A stretch of DNA of 62,217 nt from Oscillospiraceae bacterium (GCA_022770625.1 JALEHK010000021.1:1-62217), one strand, 5' to 3'. Positions 49,636 through 59,667 are shown, numbered from the stretch's first letter. Notes: generated by a model not told the origin, from the letters alone. A program made the numbers and translations.

Positions 49636-50739
49636 GTGAAATCTTCCCGCAAATCCGTCTCTCCCAACTACACAGACAAAAGCTCCCCCAACGCCCAGAA
49701 TATGCGATCCGTTCCTCCCGGTATGCCACTGACCTCCGACAACGCCCGCGTTGACCTTTCGGATGACCCGCTCTCCGGACTGGATGAGCAGAACGATACC
49801 GGAAGCTGCACCGGAGCGGAGTTCGGCGGGTACGGCCGTTATTCAAACGGCTATACCGAAAATCCCGACCCCATCCGGGCGAAAAACAGCATCCACCCGG
49901 AATCAAACACCCATGAAACGGAAAAAGAGAAGCGCCGTAAAAGCCGAAATGGTTTTTATCTGGCTGTTGCGGTGAGCGCCGCCGCACTCGGAGCCGCCGT
50001 CTGGCTGGGCGCGGAAATCCCGATCCAGCCTTCTGACCCGATCCAGTCCTCCGAAACCGCCCAGACCGGTGAAGACGCACCGGCTTCTGCTTCCAAAGAG
50101 GACATCCCGAAAACCATCGAGACAGAGAACTTTGTTCTAAGCTATGACGCTGATTCTGAAAAGTCGTCCACAGCCGAAATCCCAGAAGTCTCGGACGAAT
50201 CTCTTTCTGAAACCGCAAGCGCCGATTCCGAAGGAGCTGAAACGGATACCGATCTTCCGGAAGCGGCAGAAACGGCCGCCGCTGAAGAAATCTCGTCCGA
50301 AACACCCGGGTCTTTCGTTCTCCCGGTCGAAAACGGCGTTATTACGCAGCCTTTCAGCAAAGGCGAACTGGTTAAATCCAAAACGCTCGGCGTCTGGCGG
50401 ACCCACGACGGAACAGACTTTGCCGCAGAAGAGGGGACTCCCATCCTTGCGATCGCAGACGGAACGGTGGAAGCGGCCGAGAAAAACGCCCGCTGGGGAA
50501 ATACCGTTCAGATGACCTGCGGAGACTATACCGTTTATTACTATGCACTCGGAGACAATATCCTGGTTCAGCCGGGTGAAACGGTATCCGCCGGAAAAGA
50601 AATTGCCCGCGCCGGAAACAGTTCGCTGGTCGAATCGGAAGAACCTCCGCATTTCCATCTGGCTGTACAGAAGGGAAATGACTGGATCGATCCGGCGATC
50701 CTTCTGGGACTGGAAAGTGAAAACGAAACCGACGCCTGA
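49636..50739 (+). CDS. SpoIIQ-like LytM/M23 protein
   Basis: About 367 residues from GTG 49636 (AAAGGA 13 bases upstream, slightly far). A cytoplasmic N-terminus (about 1-110) is followed by a membrane helix (FYLAVAVSAAALGAAVWLG, about 112-130), an acidic linker and a C-terminal LytM domain (about 230-350). Zinc motif THDGTDFAAEEGTP is present and the second is PHFHLAVQ, but the YxHL motif reads YYYAL, as the corresponding YQSL does in Bacillus SpoIIQ. SpoIIQ links forespore and mother cell during engulfment and is made by sigma-F. A sigma-F-like promoter upstream supports this. Inference; other M23 proteins remain possible. Confidence 0.6.
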   Translation: MKSSRKSVSPNYTDKSSPNAQNMRSVPPGMPLTSDNARVDLSDDPLSGLDEQNDTGSCTGAEFGGYGRYSNGYTENPDPIRAKNSIHPESNTHETEKEKRRKSRNGFYLAVAVSAAALGAAVWLGAEIPIQPSDPIQSSETAQTGEDAPASASKEDIPKTIETENFVLSYDADSEKSSTAEIPEVSDESLSETASADSEGAETDTDLPEAAETAAAEEISSETPGSFVLPVENGVITQPFSKGELVKSKTLGVWRTHDGTDFAAEEGTPILAIADGTVEAAEKNARWGNTVQMTCGDYTVYYYALGDNILVQPGETVSAGKEIARAGNSSLVESEEPPHFHLAVQKGNDWIDPAILLGLESENETDA

Positions 50740-50757
50740 CTTTTTGCCAAGCAGCTA

Positions 50758-50806
50758 AAAGCGCCGCCTGACCTGTATTTTTCGCAGGAAAGGCGGCGCT
50801 TTGTCC
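50758..50806 (+). terminator. Terminator after the SpoIIQ-like gene
   Basis: AAAGCGCCGCCT (50758-50769) pairs with AGGCGGCGCTTT (50791-50802), with an inner CCTG/CAGG stem. Confidence 0.85.
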
Positions 50807-50808
50807 TC

Positions 50809-50837
50809 TTGTGCAGGAAAGACTTTCGTGTTATAAT
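50809..50837 (+). promoter_or_regulatory. Sigma-A promoter for the AEC transporter
   Basis: TTGTGC (50809-50814), 17-base spacer, TATAAT (50832-50837). Confidence 0.7.
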
Positions 50838-50898
50838 CGGTTTTAACAGTGTGTTCAAAAATTTCCTGCACTGCTGAAAACAACGGAGGTCTTTCCCG

Positions 50899-51837
50899 AT
50901 GGATATCCTGATTATCTTCCAAACGATGGTCAAACTGCTCCTGCTTCTCATTCTCGGCTATGCACTGAATAAGCTCCATATTCTTGACGAGACAACCAAC
51001 CGCAAGCTTTCCGACCTGATCGTAAACGTTTCAACGCCCATGCTGATTATCAGTTCAGTCAGCTCTGCCGACGGCGGAAACCGAATGGCGATTTTGGGTG
51101 TTCTCGGCGGCGCTTTTTTGCTGTACATCGGACTGGTTTTGTTTGGTGAGCTGGCAGCAAGACTTCCCATCTTCGATAATAAAGACCGAAGCGAAAACGC
51201 CTGCATGATGGTTTTCTCCAACAGCGGCTTTATGGGCATTCCGGTCATGCAGTCGATCTACGGACTGGAAGCGGTTTTCTATAACTCAATCATCAACTTT
51301 CCCTATAATATTTTCATCTACTCCTATGCGGTTCTCCGCCTGAGCAGCGGACAGAACTCAGAAGACGGAAAGAGAAAACTGAACTTCCGCGCCATGCTGA
51401 CACCCGGTCTGATCATGGCTATGGCGGCACTTATTATCTTCTTAACCGGGATCCGGCTTCCTTCGATGATTCTGGACGTCTGCGACATGGTCGGCAGCAT
51501 GACCTCTCCGCTTTCGATGCTGGTCTTAGGCTCAACCATCGCCCTCTACCCGCTGAAAGAATCGCTGACCGACGGTACATGCTATCTCTTTTCTTGTTTT
51601 CGGCTGATCATCATCCCGCTGATCGCACTGGGATTCTGCCGGATGCTCGGCATCGATGATTTTTACACCGGGATCGTCACCCTCTCCTGTGCCATGCCAG
51701 TCGGGTCGATGGTTTTGATGATGGCCAATCGTTTCGGCGGAAATACCGAGCGGATCTCCCGCACCATCCTCGTAACGACCCTCCTTTCGGTCATCACCAT
51801 TCCGCTGATTGCAACGATCCTGACATTGACCCAGTGA
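50899..51837 (+). CDS. AEC-family (auxin efflux carrier) transporter
   Basis: A 312-residue membrane protein with about ten hydrophobic helices in two repeats of five: LLLLLILGYALNKLHILDE near the start and VFSNSGFMGIPVMQSIYGLEAVF in helix 4, both typical of the family, which includes bacterial malate and other carboxylate carriers. The second half repeats the pattern. The substrate is not evident. GGAGGT precedes ATG. It stands alone between its promoter and a terminator. Confidence 0.88.
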   Translation: MDILIIFQTMVKLLLLLILGYALNKLHILDETTNRKLSDLIVNVSTPMLIISSVSSADGGNRMAILGVLGGAFLLYIGLVLFGELAARLPIFDNKDRSENACMMVFSNSGFMGIPVMQSIYGLEAVFYNSIINFPYNIFIYSYAVLRLSSGQNSEDGKRKLNFRAMLTPGLIMAMAALIIFLTGIRLPSMILDVCDMVGSMTSPLSMLVLGSTIALYPLKESLTDGTCYLFSCFRLIIIPLIALGFCRMLGIDDFYTGIVTLSCAMPVGSMVLMMANRFGGNTERISRTILVTTLLSVITIPLIATILTLTQ

Positions 51838-51861
51838 TCCTTCATCAATAAATCCCATATA

Positions 51862-51891
51862 AAAACGGCAGAGTTGAAATTCTGCCGTTTT
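51862..51891 (+). terminator. Terminator after the AEC gene
   Basis: AAAACGGCAGA (51862-51872) pairs with TCTGCCGTTTT (51881-51891). Its loop contains the -35 box of the next promoter. Confidence 0.85.
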
Positions 51892-51902
51892 CCGTTTATA
51901 AT
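51874..51902 (+). promoter_or_regulatory. Promoter embedded in the preceding terminator
   Basis: TTGAAA (51874-51879) lies in the terminator loop, followed by a 17-base spacer and TATAAT (51897-51902). Confidence 0.75.
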
Positions 51903-51975
51903 AGGGGAAAAGACTTCCCGCGCTCCCTTTTTTACAAAAGGCGCGTCCGGAACAAGCAGGAAAGGAAGCGACACG

Positions 51976-53169
51976 ATGAACCCAAACAACGATATTCCTC
52001 CCCGCGGGTCAACCGGGCCATGGTCGGGACGCGCACCGGAAGAACGCCCCTATATCGGTCACCGGACAGATCCTCCCTACCAATCTCCTCCCGGATGGCA
52101 GCCGCTCCCGCCGCTTCCGCCGCTTCCGCCTTCTGTTTCCGCCAAACAAAGCCTGAAGCAGACCGTGCGCCGGATCATCCCGGCGATTCTGATCCTTTTT
52201 CTGGTCGAAAACATCGCCGCGTATGGGATCGCTTTCGGGATCAACATGATTCTCTCCGACCGGATCCAGCTTGCCGATGCGGGGATGCTACAATTTCCCG
52301 CCGGAACCTACTACGGAATGAGACTGGGGCTTTATGATCTGCTGACCTCCTATCTGCCGGTTGTCATCGGCGAAGTCGCCGCCGTTTTTTATCTGCGGAC
52401 GATAAGCGGAATTCCTTTCGGCAGGCTGTTCTCCCGCCCGCACATCCCCCCGTCCGACATCAATCCCGCCGGACGGTCTCTTCCGGCCTGGAGCTGGATT
52501 CTGTTTGCGGCGGTTGCCGGACTCGGGATCTCGATGATCGGCCAGATTCTCGCGACGGTTGAACTGAATTTTCTTTACAATATCGATTTCCCTTATTATT
52601 CGCCCGACTTTTCTACCGACGGCTATACCCTTTTGGATACGGGCCTGTGCGACCTATACGTTTGTATTCTGGGACCGGTCATGGAAGAGATCCTCTTCCG
52701 TGGATTCCTGCTCAAGTCCTGCCAGCGTCACGGCGTATCCTTTGCCGCCGTCTTTACGGCGATTCTCTTTACCTTCTACCACATGAACCTGGTTCAGCTG
52801 TGCGTTCCGCTTCTGATGGGACTGTTCTTTGCCGAGCTGACCATTCGGACGGATTCGCTGATCCCGTCTCTGGTCTGCCACATCATCAACAATTCCTTTG
52901 CGACGCTCCTGGACTATATCACTCCTTCGAGCGAGGTCTGGAGCTGGGTTTTCATGATCGTCGAATGCGCCGTTTTTATCGGTATCTTTGCTATTTTCCG
53001 GATCTACTACGGAAAGGGGCTTTCCGCTGTCCGCCGCTGGCGCAGCCCGGTTCTGCAGCTCTCCTCACAGATCGGCGCGGCCTTCGCGACATGGCCGATG
53101 GTTCTCTATACCGTTTTGTACATCGGAATGATCGCAGTCAGTTCGATTTCCACCATGCTGGCGGGTTAA
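51976..53169 (+). CDS. CPBP-family intramembrane metalloprotease
   Basis: A 397-residue membrane protein with a proline-rich N-terminus (about 1-55) and about eight helices. The CPBP motifs are EEILFRG (Glu237-Glu238 and following), FTFYHMN and CHIINNSF, which line up with the Glu-Glu/His/His metal and catalytic positions of the Abi/CAAX-type proteases. Its substrate is unknown. ATG 51976 follows AAAGGAAG; the frame is open further upstream through the promoter, which rules that region out. It precedes a terminator and the glycerate kinase gene. Confidence 0.88.
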   Translation: MNPNNDIPPRGSTGPWSGRAPEERPYIGHRTDPPYQSPPGWQPLPPLPPLPPSVSAKQSLKQTVRRIIPAILILFLVENIAAYGIAFGINMILSDRIQLADAGMLQFPAGTYYGMRLGLYDLLTSYLPVVIGEVAAVFYLRTISGIPFGRLFSRPHIPPSDINPAGRSLPAWSWILFAAVAGLGISMIGQILATVELNFLYNIDFPYYSPDFSTDGYTLLDTGLCDLYVCILGPVMEEILFRGFLLKSCQRHGVSFAAVFTAILFTFYHMNLVQLCVPLLMGLFFAELTIRTDSLIPSLVCHIINNSFATLLDYITPSSEVWSWVFMIVECAVFIGIFAIFRIYYGKGLSAVRRWRSPVLQLSSQIGAAFATWPMVLYTVLYIGMIAVSSISTMLAG

Positions 53170-53199
53170 CGTTCCGGTATCTGCTGTCAACCCCCGCCC

Positions 53200-53240
53200 A
53201 AAAGGCGCTCCCGTTTCCGAACAGGGAGCGCCTTTTCTCA
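53200..53240 (+). terminator. Terminator after the CPBP protease gene
   Basis: AAAAGGCGCTCCC (53200-53212) pairs with GGGAGCGCCTTTT (53224-53236). It lies close before the next gene's ribosome site. Confidence 0.82.
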
Positions 53241-53261
53241 AAGTGAAAGGAGTTTTTATCC

Positions 53262-54506
53262 ATGAATCCTGCCGCTCCGGCTCTGCGCGCCGACGCAGAC
53301 GAAATCATCCGCCGCTCCCTACAGGCTGTACTCCCGGACGAAGCCGTCCGGCGCGCCCTCTCCGGAAAAGAATTTTCGGGAAAGATCTACCTTCTCGCCG
53401 TCGGAAAGGCGGCGTGGCAGATGGCTCAGGCCGCGCTCCCGATCCTTCCGCCGATCGAAGAGGGAATCGTCATCACCAAATACGGCCATGCAAAAGGCTC
53501 CTTGGAAAACTGTCGGATCTTTGAAGCGGGGCACCCGGTTCCGGATCAGAATTCTTTTCTCGCGGCAGAGGAAGCGCTGAAAATGGCGGAAAAGGCCGGA
53601 AAGAGCGATCATGTGATCTTCCTCCTGTCGGGCGGCGGGAGCGCTCTCTTTGAGCTTCCGCTGATCCCGGCGGAAGAACTTTCCGATATCACCGCTCAGC
53701 TTCTCGGAAGCGGTGCGGACATTGTTGAGATCAATACCATCCGCAAACGCCTTTCTGCGGTAAAGGGCGGAAAGTTCGCGCTGGCCTGCGCCCCCGCAGA
53801 GGTTTTCTCGATCGTTTTATCGGACATTTTAGGAGACCCGCTCGACATGATCGCGTCCGGGCCTGCCGAACCTGACCGCTCCACAGCGGCCGATGCGCTG
53901 CGCATTGCGGAAAAATATCATCTCCGCCTGAGTGAACAAGCGTGGGCGTTTCTGCGTGAAGAGACGCCGAAAGCCCTTTCAAACGTCCGATCAGTCATCA
54001 CCGGAAGCGTCCGGGAGCTTTGCAGAGCCGCCGGGGAAGCCGCCCTTTCCCTTGGTTATACGCCGGTTTTTCTGACCGACCGCCTCTGCTGTCAGGCTTC
54101 GGAAGCGGGGAAATTCCTTTCTTCCATCCTCAAAAGCCACGCGGACAGCGGCCGCTCCCTCGCCTTTATCGCAGGCGGAGAAACCGTTGTCCGGCTTACC
54201 GGAAAAGGAAAAGGCGGACGGAATCAGGAACTCGCCCTTGCCGCCGCAGAAGGGATCGCGGGACTTCAAAATGCCGCTCTTTTCAGCATCGGAAGCGACG
54301 GAACAGACGGCCCGACCGACGCGGCGGGCGGATATGCCGACGGAGAAACACGGCTCCGTCTTTCGGAGCAGGGGATCTCGATTTACGACGCCCTTGCGCA
54401 AAACGACTCCTACCACGCTCTTCAGGCGGTCGGCGGTCTGATTATCACCGGGCCGACCGGAACCAATGTAAACGATCTCTCGGTCGGTCTGATCCATGGG
54501 GAATAA
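53262..54506 (+). CDS. Glycerate 2-kinase, MOFRL type
   Basis: A 414-residue kinase of the DUF4147/MOFRL type, making 2-phosphoglycerate from D-glycerate with ATP. N-terminal motifs are LLAVGKAAWQMAQAA and LLSGGGSALFE; the C-terminal MOFRL domain has KGKGGRNQELALAAA, SIGSDGTDGPTDAAGG and ITGPTGTNVND. AAAGGAG precedes ATG. The product joins the same pool as SerA's substrate pathway. No glycerate dehydrogenase or hydroxypyruvate reductase was found beside it. The following gene has its own promoter. Confidence 0.92.
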   Translation: MNPAAPALRADADEIIRRSLQAVLPDEAVRRALSGKEFSGKIYLLAVGKAAWQMAQAALPILPPIEEGIVITKYGHAKGSLENCRIFEAGHPVPDQNSFLAAEEALKMAEKAGKSDHVIFLLSGGGSALFELPLIPAEELSDITAQLLGSGADIVEINTIRKRLSAVKGGKFALACAPAEVFSIVLSDILGDPLDMIASGPAEPDRSTAADALRIAEKYHLRLSEQAWAFLREETPKALSNVRSVITGSVRELCRAAGEAALSLGYTPVFLTDRLCCQASEAGKFLSSILKSHADSGRSLAFIAGGETVVRLTGKGKGGRNQELALAAAEGIAGLQNAALFSIGSDGTDGPTDAAGGYADGETRLRLSEQGISIYDALAQNDSYHALQAVGGLIITGPTGTNVNDLSVGLIHGE

Positions 54507-54509
54507 CGC

Positions 54510-54538
54510 TTGCAAAACGGGGAAAACGTGTGTATAAT
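54510..54538 (+). promoter_or_regulatory. Sigma-A promoter of panT-like gene
   Basis: TTGCAA (54510-54515), 17-base spacer, TATAAT (54533-54538), followed by a 130-base leader without a riboswitch core that I recognise. Confidence 0.8.
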
Positions 54539-54668
54539 AACCTTGCTGAAAGATGCGCGGTATCCGGATCTCCTTTCTGCGGACGGCGGGGGATCGTGAG
54601 CGGAACGGCAGCATACCGAAAACGGCTCCGCAGCCTGAAACGGGTTCAGCAAAGAAAGGAACTTTGCT

Positions 54669-55322
54669 ATGAAAGCAAAAAGCAACACATCCACCCTCTC
54701 GATGGTGCAGCTGGCGCTGTTTTCCGCCATCATCCTCGCAATGGCATTTATCCCGGGACTCGGCTATATCCCGCTGGGCGTGACCAGAGCGACCATCATC
54801 CACCTTCCGGTCATTATCGGATCGCTTCTTTTAGGGCCTAAGAAGGGCGCGTTTTTAGGCGGCGTCTTTGGACTGACCAGCCTGATCAACAACACCTTCT
54901 CACCGACCGTGACCTCCTTTACCTTTTCGCCCTTTTATTCGGGCGGAAACCCCTGGAGCCTTGTCATCTGTTTTGTTCCGCGAATCCTGATTGGTATTCT
55001 CCCGTACTTCGTTTATTTGGGGCTTCATACGCTGTATAAAAAGCTGCACGCGGAAAATAACCAGATTCTCGATACGATTGCCCTCGGAATGTCGGGCTTT
55101 ACCGGTGCCTTCATCAATACCGCGCTGGTCATGTCGCTGATCTATTTCTGCTTTGGCCATAGCTACGCCGCGGCCAAAGGCATCAGCTACGATACTCTTT
55201 ACAGCGTCATTCTCGGCGTTGTCGCCTTAAACGGCGTACTGGAAGCGATTGTGGCGACGATCGTGACCGCCGTTGTCTGCAAGGTCCTGTTGCGCGTCTT
55301 AAAGCGTAATGTCCTTTCGTGA
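54669..55322 (+). CDS. PanT-like ECF transporter S subunit (pantothenate?)
   Basis: A 217-residue integral membrane protein with about six helices. The N-terminal motif MVQLALFSAIILAMAF and the loop HLPVIIGSLLLGPKKGAFL, then FGLTSLINNTFSPT, are characteristic of the ECF S-component fold. It lies before two coaX (pantothenate kinase) genes and resembles the pantothenate S component PanT as I recall it, so pantothenate is the likely ligand. No ATPase genes adjoin; it could use the EcfA/EcfT motor of 10548-12995 or another one. AAAGGA precedes ATG. Confidence 0.75.
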   Translation: MKAKSNTSTLSMVQLALFSAIILAMAFIPGLGYIPLGVTRATIIHLPVIIGSLLLGPKKGAFLGGVFGLTSLINNTFSPTVTSFTFSPFYSGGNPWSLVICFVPRILIGILPYFVYLGLHTLYKKLHAENNQILDTIALGMSGFTGAFINTALVMSLIYFCFGHSYAAAKGISYDTLYSVILGVVALNGVLEAIVATIVTAVVCKVLLRVLKRNVLS

Positions 55323-55340
55323 TCCGCCCATGCTTTTCCG

Positions 55341-55374
55341 CATCCGTATCCGCTTATGGATACGGATGTTTTTT
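55341..55374 (+). terminator. Terminator after the panT-like gene
   Basis: CATCCGTATCC (55341-55351) pairs with GGATACGGATG (55358-55368), followed by TTTTTT. Confidence 0.88.
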
Positions 55375-55409
55375 GTCAGCAAAAGCATTTCCCGAGGTAA
55401 GGAAACGCC

Positions 55410-55438
55410 TTGTAACATCGTAAGTTTTACGTTATAAT
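55410..55438 (+). promoter_or_regulatory. Sigma-A promoter of the coaX pair
   Basis: TTGTAA (55410-55415), 17-base spacer, TATAAT (55433-55438). The palindromic array starts three bases later. Confidence 0.8.
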
Positions 55439-55440
55439 AA

Positions 55441-55665
55441 TGCTGCGGAGCTAAGCTCCGCCACGCTACCGAGTTTTGCCCCGCAAAACTCAATAAGGTA
55501 TTGATCTTTATGCTGCGGAGCTAAGCTCCGCCACGCTACCGTATTTGTCCTTAACGGACAAATACATCAAGGTAAAATCTATGCTGCGGAGCTAAGCTCC
55601 GCCACGCTACCGTATTTGTCCTTAACGGACAAATACATCAAGGTAAAATCTATGCTGCGCTACCG
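55441..55665 (+). repeat. Array of three and a fraction modular palindromic repeats, coaX leader
   Basis: Unit 1 (55441-55510), unit 2 (55511-55581), unit 3 (55582-55652), then a shortened fourth (55653-55665). All share hairpin A (GCGGAGC-TAA-GCTCCGC) and the linker CACGCTACCG. Hairpin B differs: unit 1 has GAGTTTTGC/GCAAAACTC, units 2 and 3 have GTATTTGTCC/GGACAAATAC. Units 2 and 3 are identical over 71 bases. The remaining bases to 55745 hold the coaX ribosome site and no gene. Confidence 0.95.
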
Positions 55666-55745
55666 TATAACGCAATAAAATCCCAAAGTGCTCAAAAATT
55701 TATAGTCTGATTCACAGACACCCCTCATGGAAAGGATGATGGCTC

Positions 55746-56549
55746 ATGATCCTCGCGCTTGACGCAGGGAACACCAATATCTGTATCGGCTGTATCGATT
55801 CATCCGGCGTCCAAATGACCGCCCGGATCGCTACCGACCGCATGAAAACCGAGGACGAATACGCCGTAATCCTCGGAAGCATCCTTCGGATCAACGGAAT
55901 CGATCCTACCCTTCTTGAAGGCTCTATCATCTGCTCAGTCGTTCCGCCGGTCAACCGAATGCTGATGCTGGCGGTGGAAATGGTGATCGGACGAGTGCCG
56001 CTTCTCGTCCGCCCCGGTATCCGGACCGGGCTTGCGCTGAAGGTCGATAACCCCGAAGCGCTCGGAAGCGACCGAATCGTGGATACCGTCGCCGCAAACG
56101 CCCTTTTTGGCGGTCCCGAAGGGAAAACGGTCATCGTTGTCGATATGGGAACCATGACCACCCTGTCGATCGTCAGCAAGGAAAAGGAGTTTTTGGGCGG
56201 CGTGATCTGCCCCGGCATCCGCCTTTCTCAGCAGGCGCTCGCCAAAAACACATCTCAGCTTCCTTCGATCGGGTTGGAAGCGCCCAAAAACGCCATCGGC
56301 CGCAGCACCGTCGAATGCATGAAGAGCGGAGCGATCTTCGGAACCGCCGCCACGATCGATGGTCTGATCCGCCGGATCCGAAAGGAACTGCCCGATGGGG
56401 AAGAAGCGCTTGTCGTTATGACCGGCGGAATGTCCCGTTGGATCGCGCCCTACTGCCGCGAAAAGGTACTGCTTGAACCGGATCTTCTGCTCAAGGGGCT
56501 TTGGATCCTTTACCGGAAAAATATGACAAAAGGGGAGAGAAAGAAATGA
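55746..56549 (+). CDS. coaX: Type III pantothenate kinase (CoaX), active copy
   Basis: A 267-residue ASKHA-fold kinase that phosphorylates pantothenate, the first step of CoA synthesis. The phosphate loop LALDAGNTNICIG is intact (Asp6, Gly8, Asn9, Thr10), the pantothenate motif reads GSDR (107-110) with the catalytic Asp109 and Arg110, and the second phosphate motif is VVDMGTMTT. GGAAAGGATG lies upstream of ATG. It is followed by a second CoaX gene with four-base overlap. The mRNA leader consists of the palindromic array at 55441-55665. Confidence 0.93.
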   Translation: MILALDAGNTNICIGCIDSSGVQMTARIATDRMKTEDEYAVILGSILRINGIDPTLLEGSIICSVVPPVNRMLMLAVEMVIGRVPLLVRPGIRTGLALKVDNPEALGSDRIVDTVAANALFGGPEGKTVIVVDMGTMTTLSIVSKEKEFLGGVICPGIRLSQQALAKNTSQLPSIGLEAPKNAIGRSTVECMKSGAIFGTAATIDGLIRRIRKELPDGEEALVVMTGGMSRWIAPYCREKVLLEPDLLLKGLWILYRKNMTKGERKK

Positions 56550-57331
56550 TTCTTGCCGCAGACGTTTCCAATGCGTATGTTTCTATCGGCTGTATCGATA
56601 AACGCGGGATTTATTTTACCTCCCGCTTCGCGACCGTGTCCGGAAAAACGGAGGATGAATATGCGGTCGATCTTCACCGCACTCTTGAAATCAACGGTGT
56701 GCCGCCCGAGAAACTGGACGGCTGCATCATCTCCTCCGTTGTTCCGCCGATGAATTTCACCCTTTCGCGGGCGCTTGAAATCGTGACCGGAAAAAAGCCG
56801 CTGATCATCGGTCCCGGCGTCAAGACCGGCCTGAATATCCGGATCGAAAACCCGACTCAGCTCGGAAGCAATCTGGTCGTGGATGCCGTTGCCGCTCTCG
56901 ACCGGTACTCTGCGCCGATGATCGTTCTGGATATGGGAACTTCCACCACCGCCTCGGTCATCAACCGCGCCGGTCAGTATATCGGCGGCTTTATCAGTCC
57001 TGGTGTCCGTATCTCCCAGGAGGCCGGCGCTTCCGGAACCGCTCAGCTTCCCCGGATCGGGCTGGAAGCGCCCGAAACAGTGATCGGGAAAAACACCGTC
57101 CACTGCCTTCAGTCGGGCGCCGTTTACGGCACCGCCGCCATGATCGACGGAATGATTGCGCGGATCGCGGAAGAGCTTGGCGAAGAGGAATCCGCATTGA
57201 ACGTTATCGCGACCGGCGGCGCGCTTGAGCGCACCATCACCGCCTGCTGTGAACATAAGATACTTTTTGACTCCGACCTCGTGCTGCACGGCCTTTGGCT
57301 CATCTGGCAGAAAAATCAGAAACGAGCCTGA
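56546..57331 (+). CDS. CoaX paralogue with lost active-site residues
   Basis: A 261-residue CoaX-fold protein whose start overlaps the stop of the first copy (ATGA; GGGGAG upstream). It aligns along the whole length with CoaX. The first phosphate loop reads AADVSNAYVSIG (Gly8 to Ser, Thr10 to Ala), and the pantothenate motif reads GSNL (107-110), so the catalytic Asp109 is Asn and Arg110 is Leu. The second phosphate motif VLDMGTSTT and the GGFISPGVRIS region remain. It is probably catalytically dead. CoaX forms dimers with shared active sites, so it may pair with and tune the active copy. Confidence 0.88.
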   Translation: MILAADVSNAYVSIGCIDKRGIYFTSRFATVSGKTEDEYAVDLHRTLEINGVPPEKLDGCIISSVVPPMNFTLSRALEIVTGKKPLIIGPGVKTGLNIRIENPTQLGSNLVVDAVAALDRYSAPMIVLDMGTSTTASVINRAGQYIGGFISPGVRISQEAGASGTAQLPRIGLEAPETVIGKNTVHCLQSGAVYGTAAMIDGMIARIAEELGEEESALNVIATGGALERTITACCEHKILFDSDLVLHGLWLIWQKNQKRA

Positions 57332-57353
57332 AAAATTCTTAACTTCATATGCA

Positions 57354-57397
57354 AAAACGCCCGTCGGCTGGAACAATCAGCCGACGGGCGTTTTATC
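57354..57397. terminator. Bidirectional terminator between coaX and groEL
   Basis: AAAACGCCCGTCGGCTG (57354-57370) pairs with CAGCCGACGGGCGTTTT (57378-57394), a 17-base perfect stem ending the plus coaX operon and the minus groESL operon. Confidence 0.92.
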
Positions 57398-57439
57398 TGG
57401 TGAGGATGAATGATCGGGACTAGAATCCGGAGTGGGGGA

Positions 57440-59074
<1,635 letters not shown>

Positions 59075-59118
59075 TCAAATTACCTCTTTCTTTGTTCCAT
59101 TCATGTAAGGCGTTTTTA

Positions 59119-59418
<300 letters not shown>

Positions 59419-59446
59419 TCAAATTTGGATTTCTATCTTTTAGATG

Positions 59447-59473
59447 TTAGCACTCATTGCCTTGGAGTGCTAA
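59447..59473. promoter_or_regulatory. CIRCE operator (HrcA site)
   Basis: Perfect TTAGCACTC-N9-GAGTGCTAA at 59447-59473, extended by AGATG/CATCT outside. It lies between the promoter and groES, the classic HrcA repressor site. Confidence 0.98.
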
Positions 59474-59481
59474 CATCTTAT

Positions 59482-59509
59482 ATTTTACCCTGTTTTTCAG
59501 AAAAATCAA
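59482..59509 (-). promoter_or_regulatory. Sigma-A promoter of groESL
   Basis: Minus strand TTGATT (59509-59504), 16-base spacer, TAAAAT (59487-59482), immediately before CIRCE. Confidence 0.83.
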
Positions 59510-59600
59510 GGGGGTAAATACCATTTCATCAAAAGATTGTCTTATTGCACAAATATCAGTCTTTCAAAATATCTATATTGCACATAAAGTACAGTTTTGA

Positions 59601-59629
59601 TTGCTATTATGCCGTAAATGCGATATAAT
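59601..59629 (+). promoter_or_regulatory. Sigma-A promoter of degV
   Basis: TTGCTA (59601-59606), 17-base spacer, TATAAT (59624-59629). The short palindromic repeat starts five bases later. Confidence 0.7.
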
Positions 59630-59633
59630 AAAA

Positions 59634-59667
59634 GCTGCGGAACAAGTTCCGCTACGCTAACGAGCGG
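59634..59667 (+). repeat. Single truncated modular palindromic repeat, degV leader
   Basis: GCTGCGGAAC opens hairpin A (GCGGAAC 59637-59643, AA, GTTCCGC 59646-59652) followed by the linker TACGCTAACGAG, but no complete hairpin B. The leader continues to 59815 with small hairpins (AGGTTT/AAACCT near 59741) and no gene. Confidence 0.85.

Noticed and set aside
55441-55665. CRISPR-like array of 70-71 base direct repeats
   Set aside because: There are no unique spacers: units are contiguous, two are identical throughout, each contains two perfect hairpins, and no cas gene is in the window.
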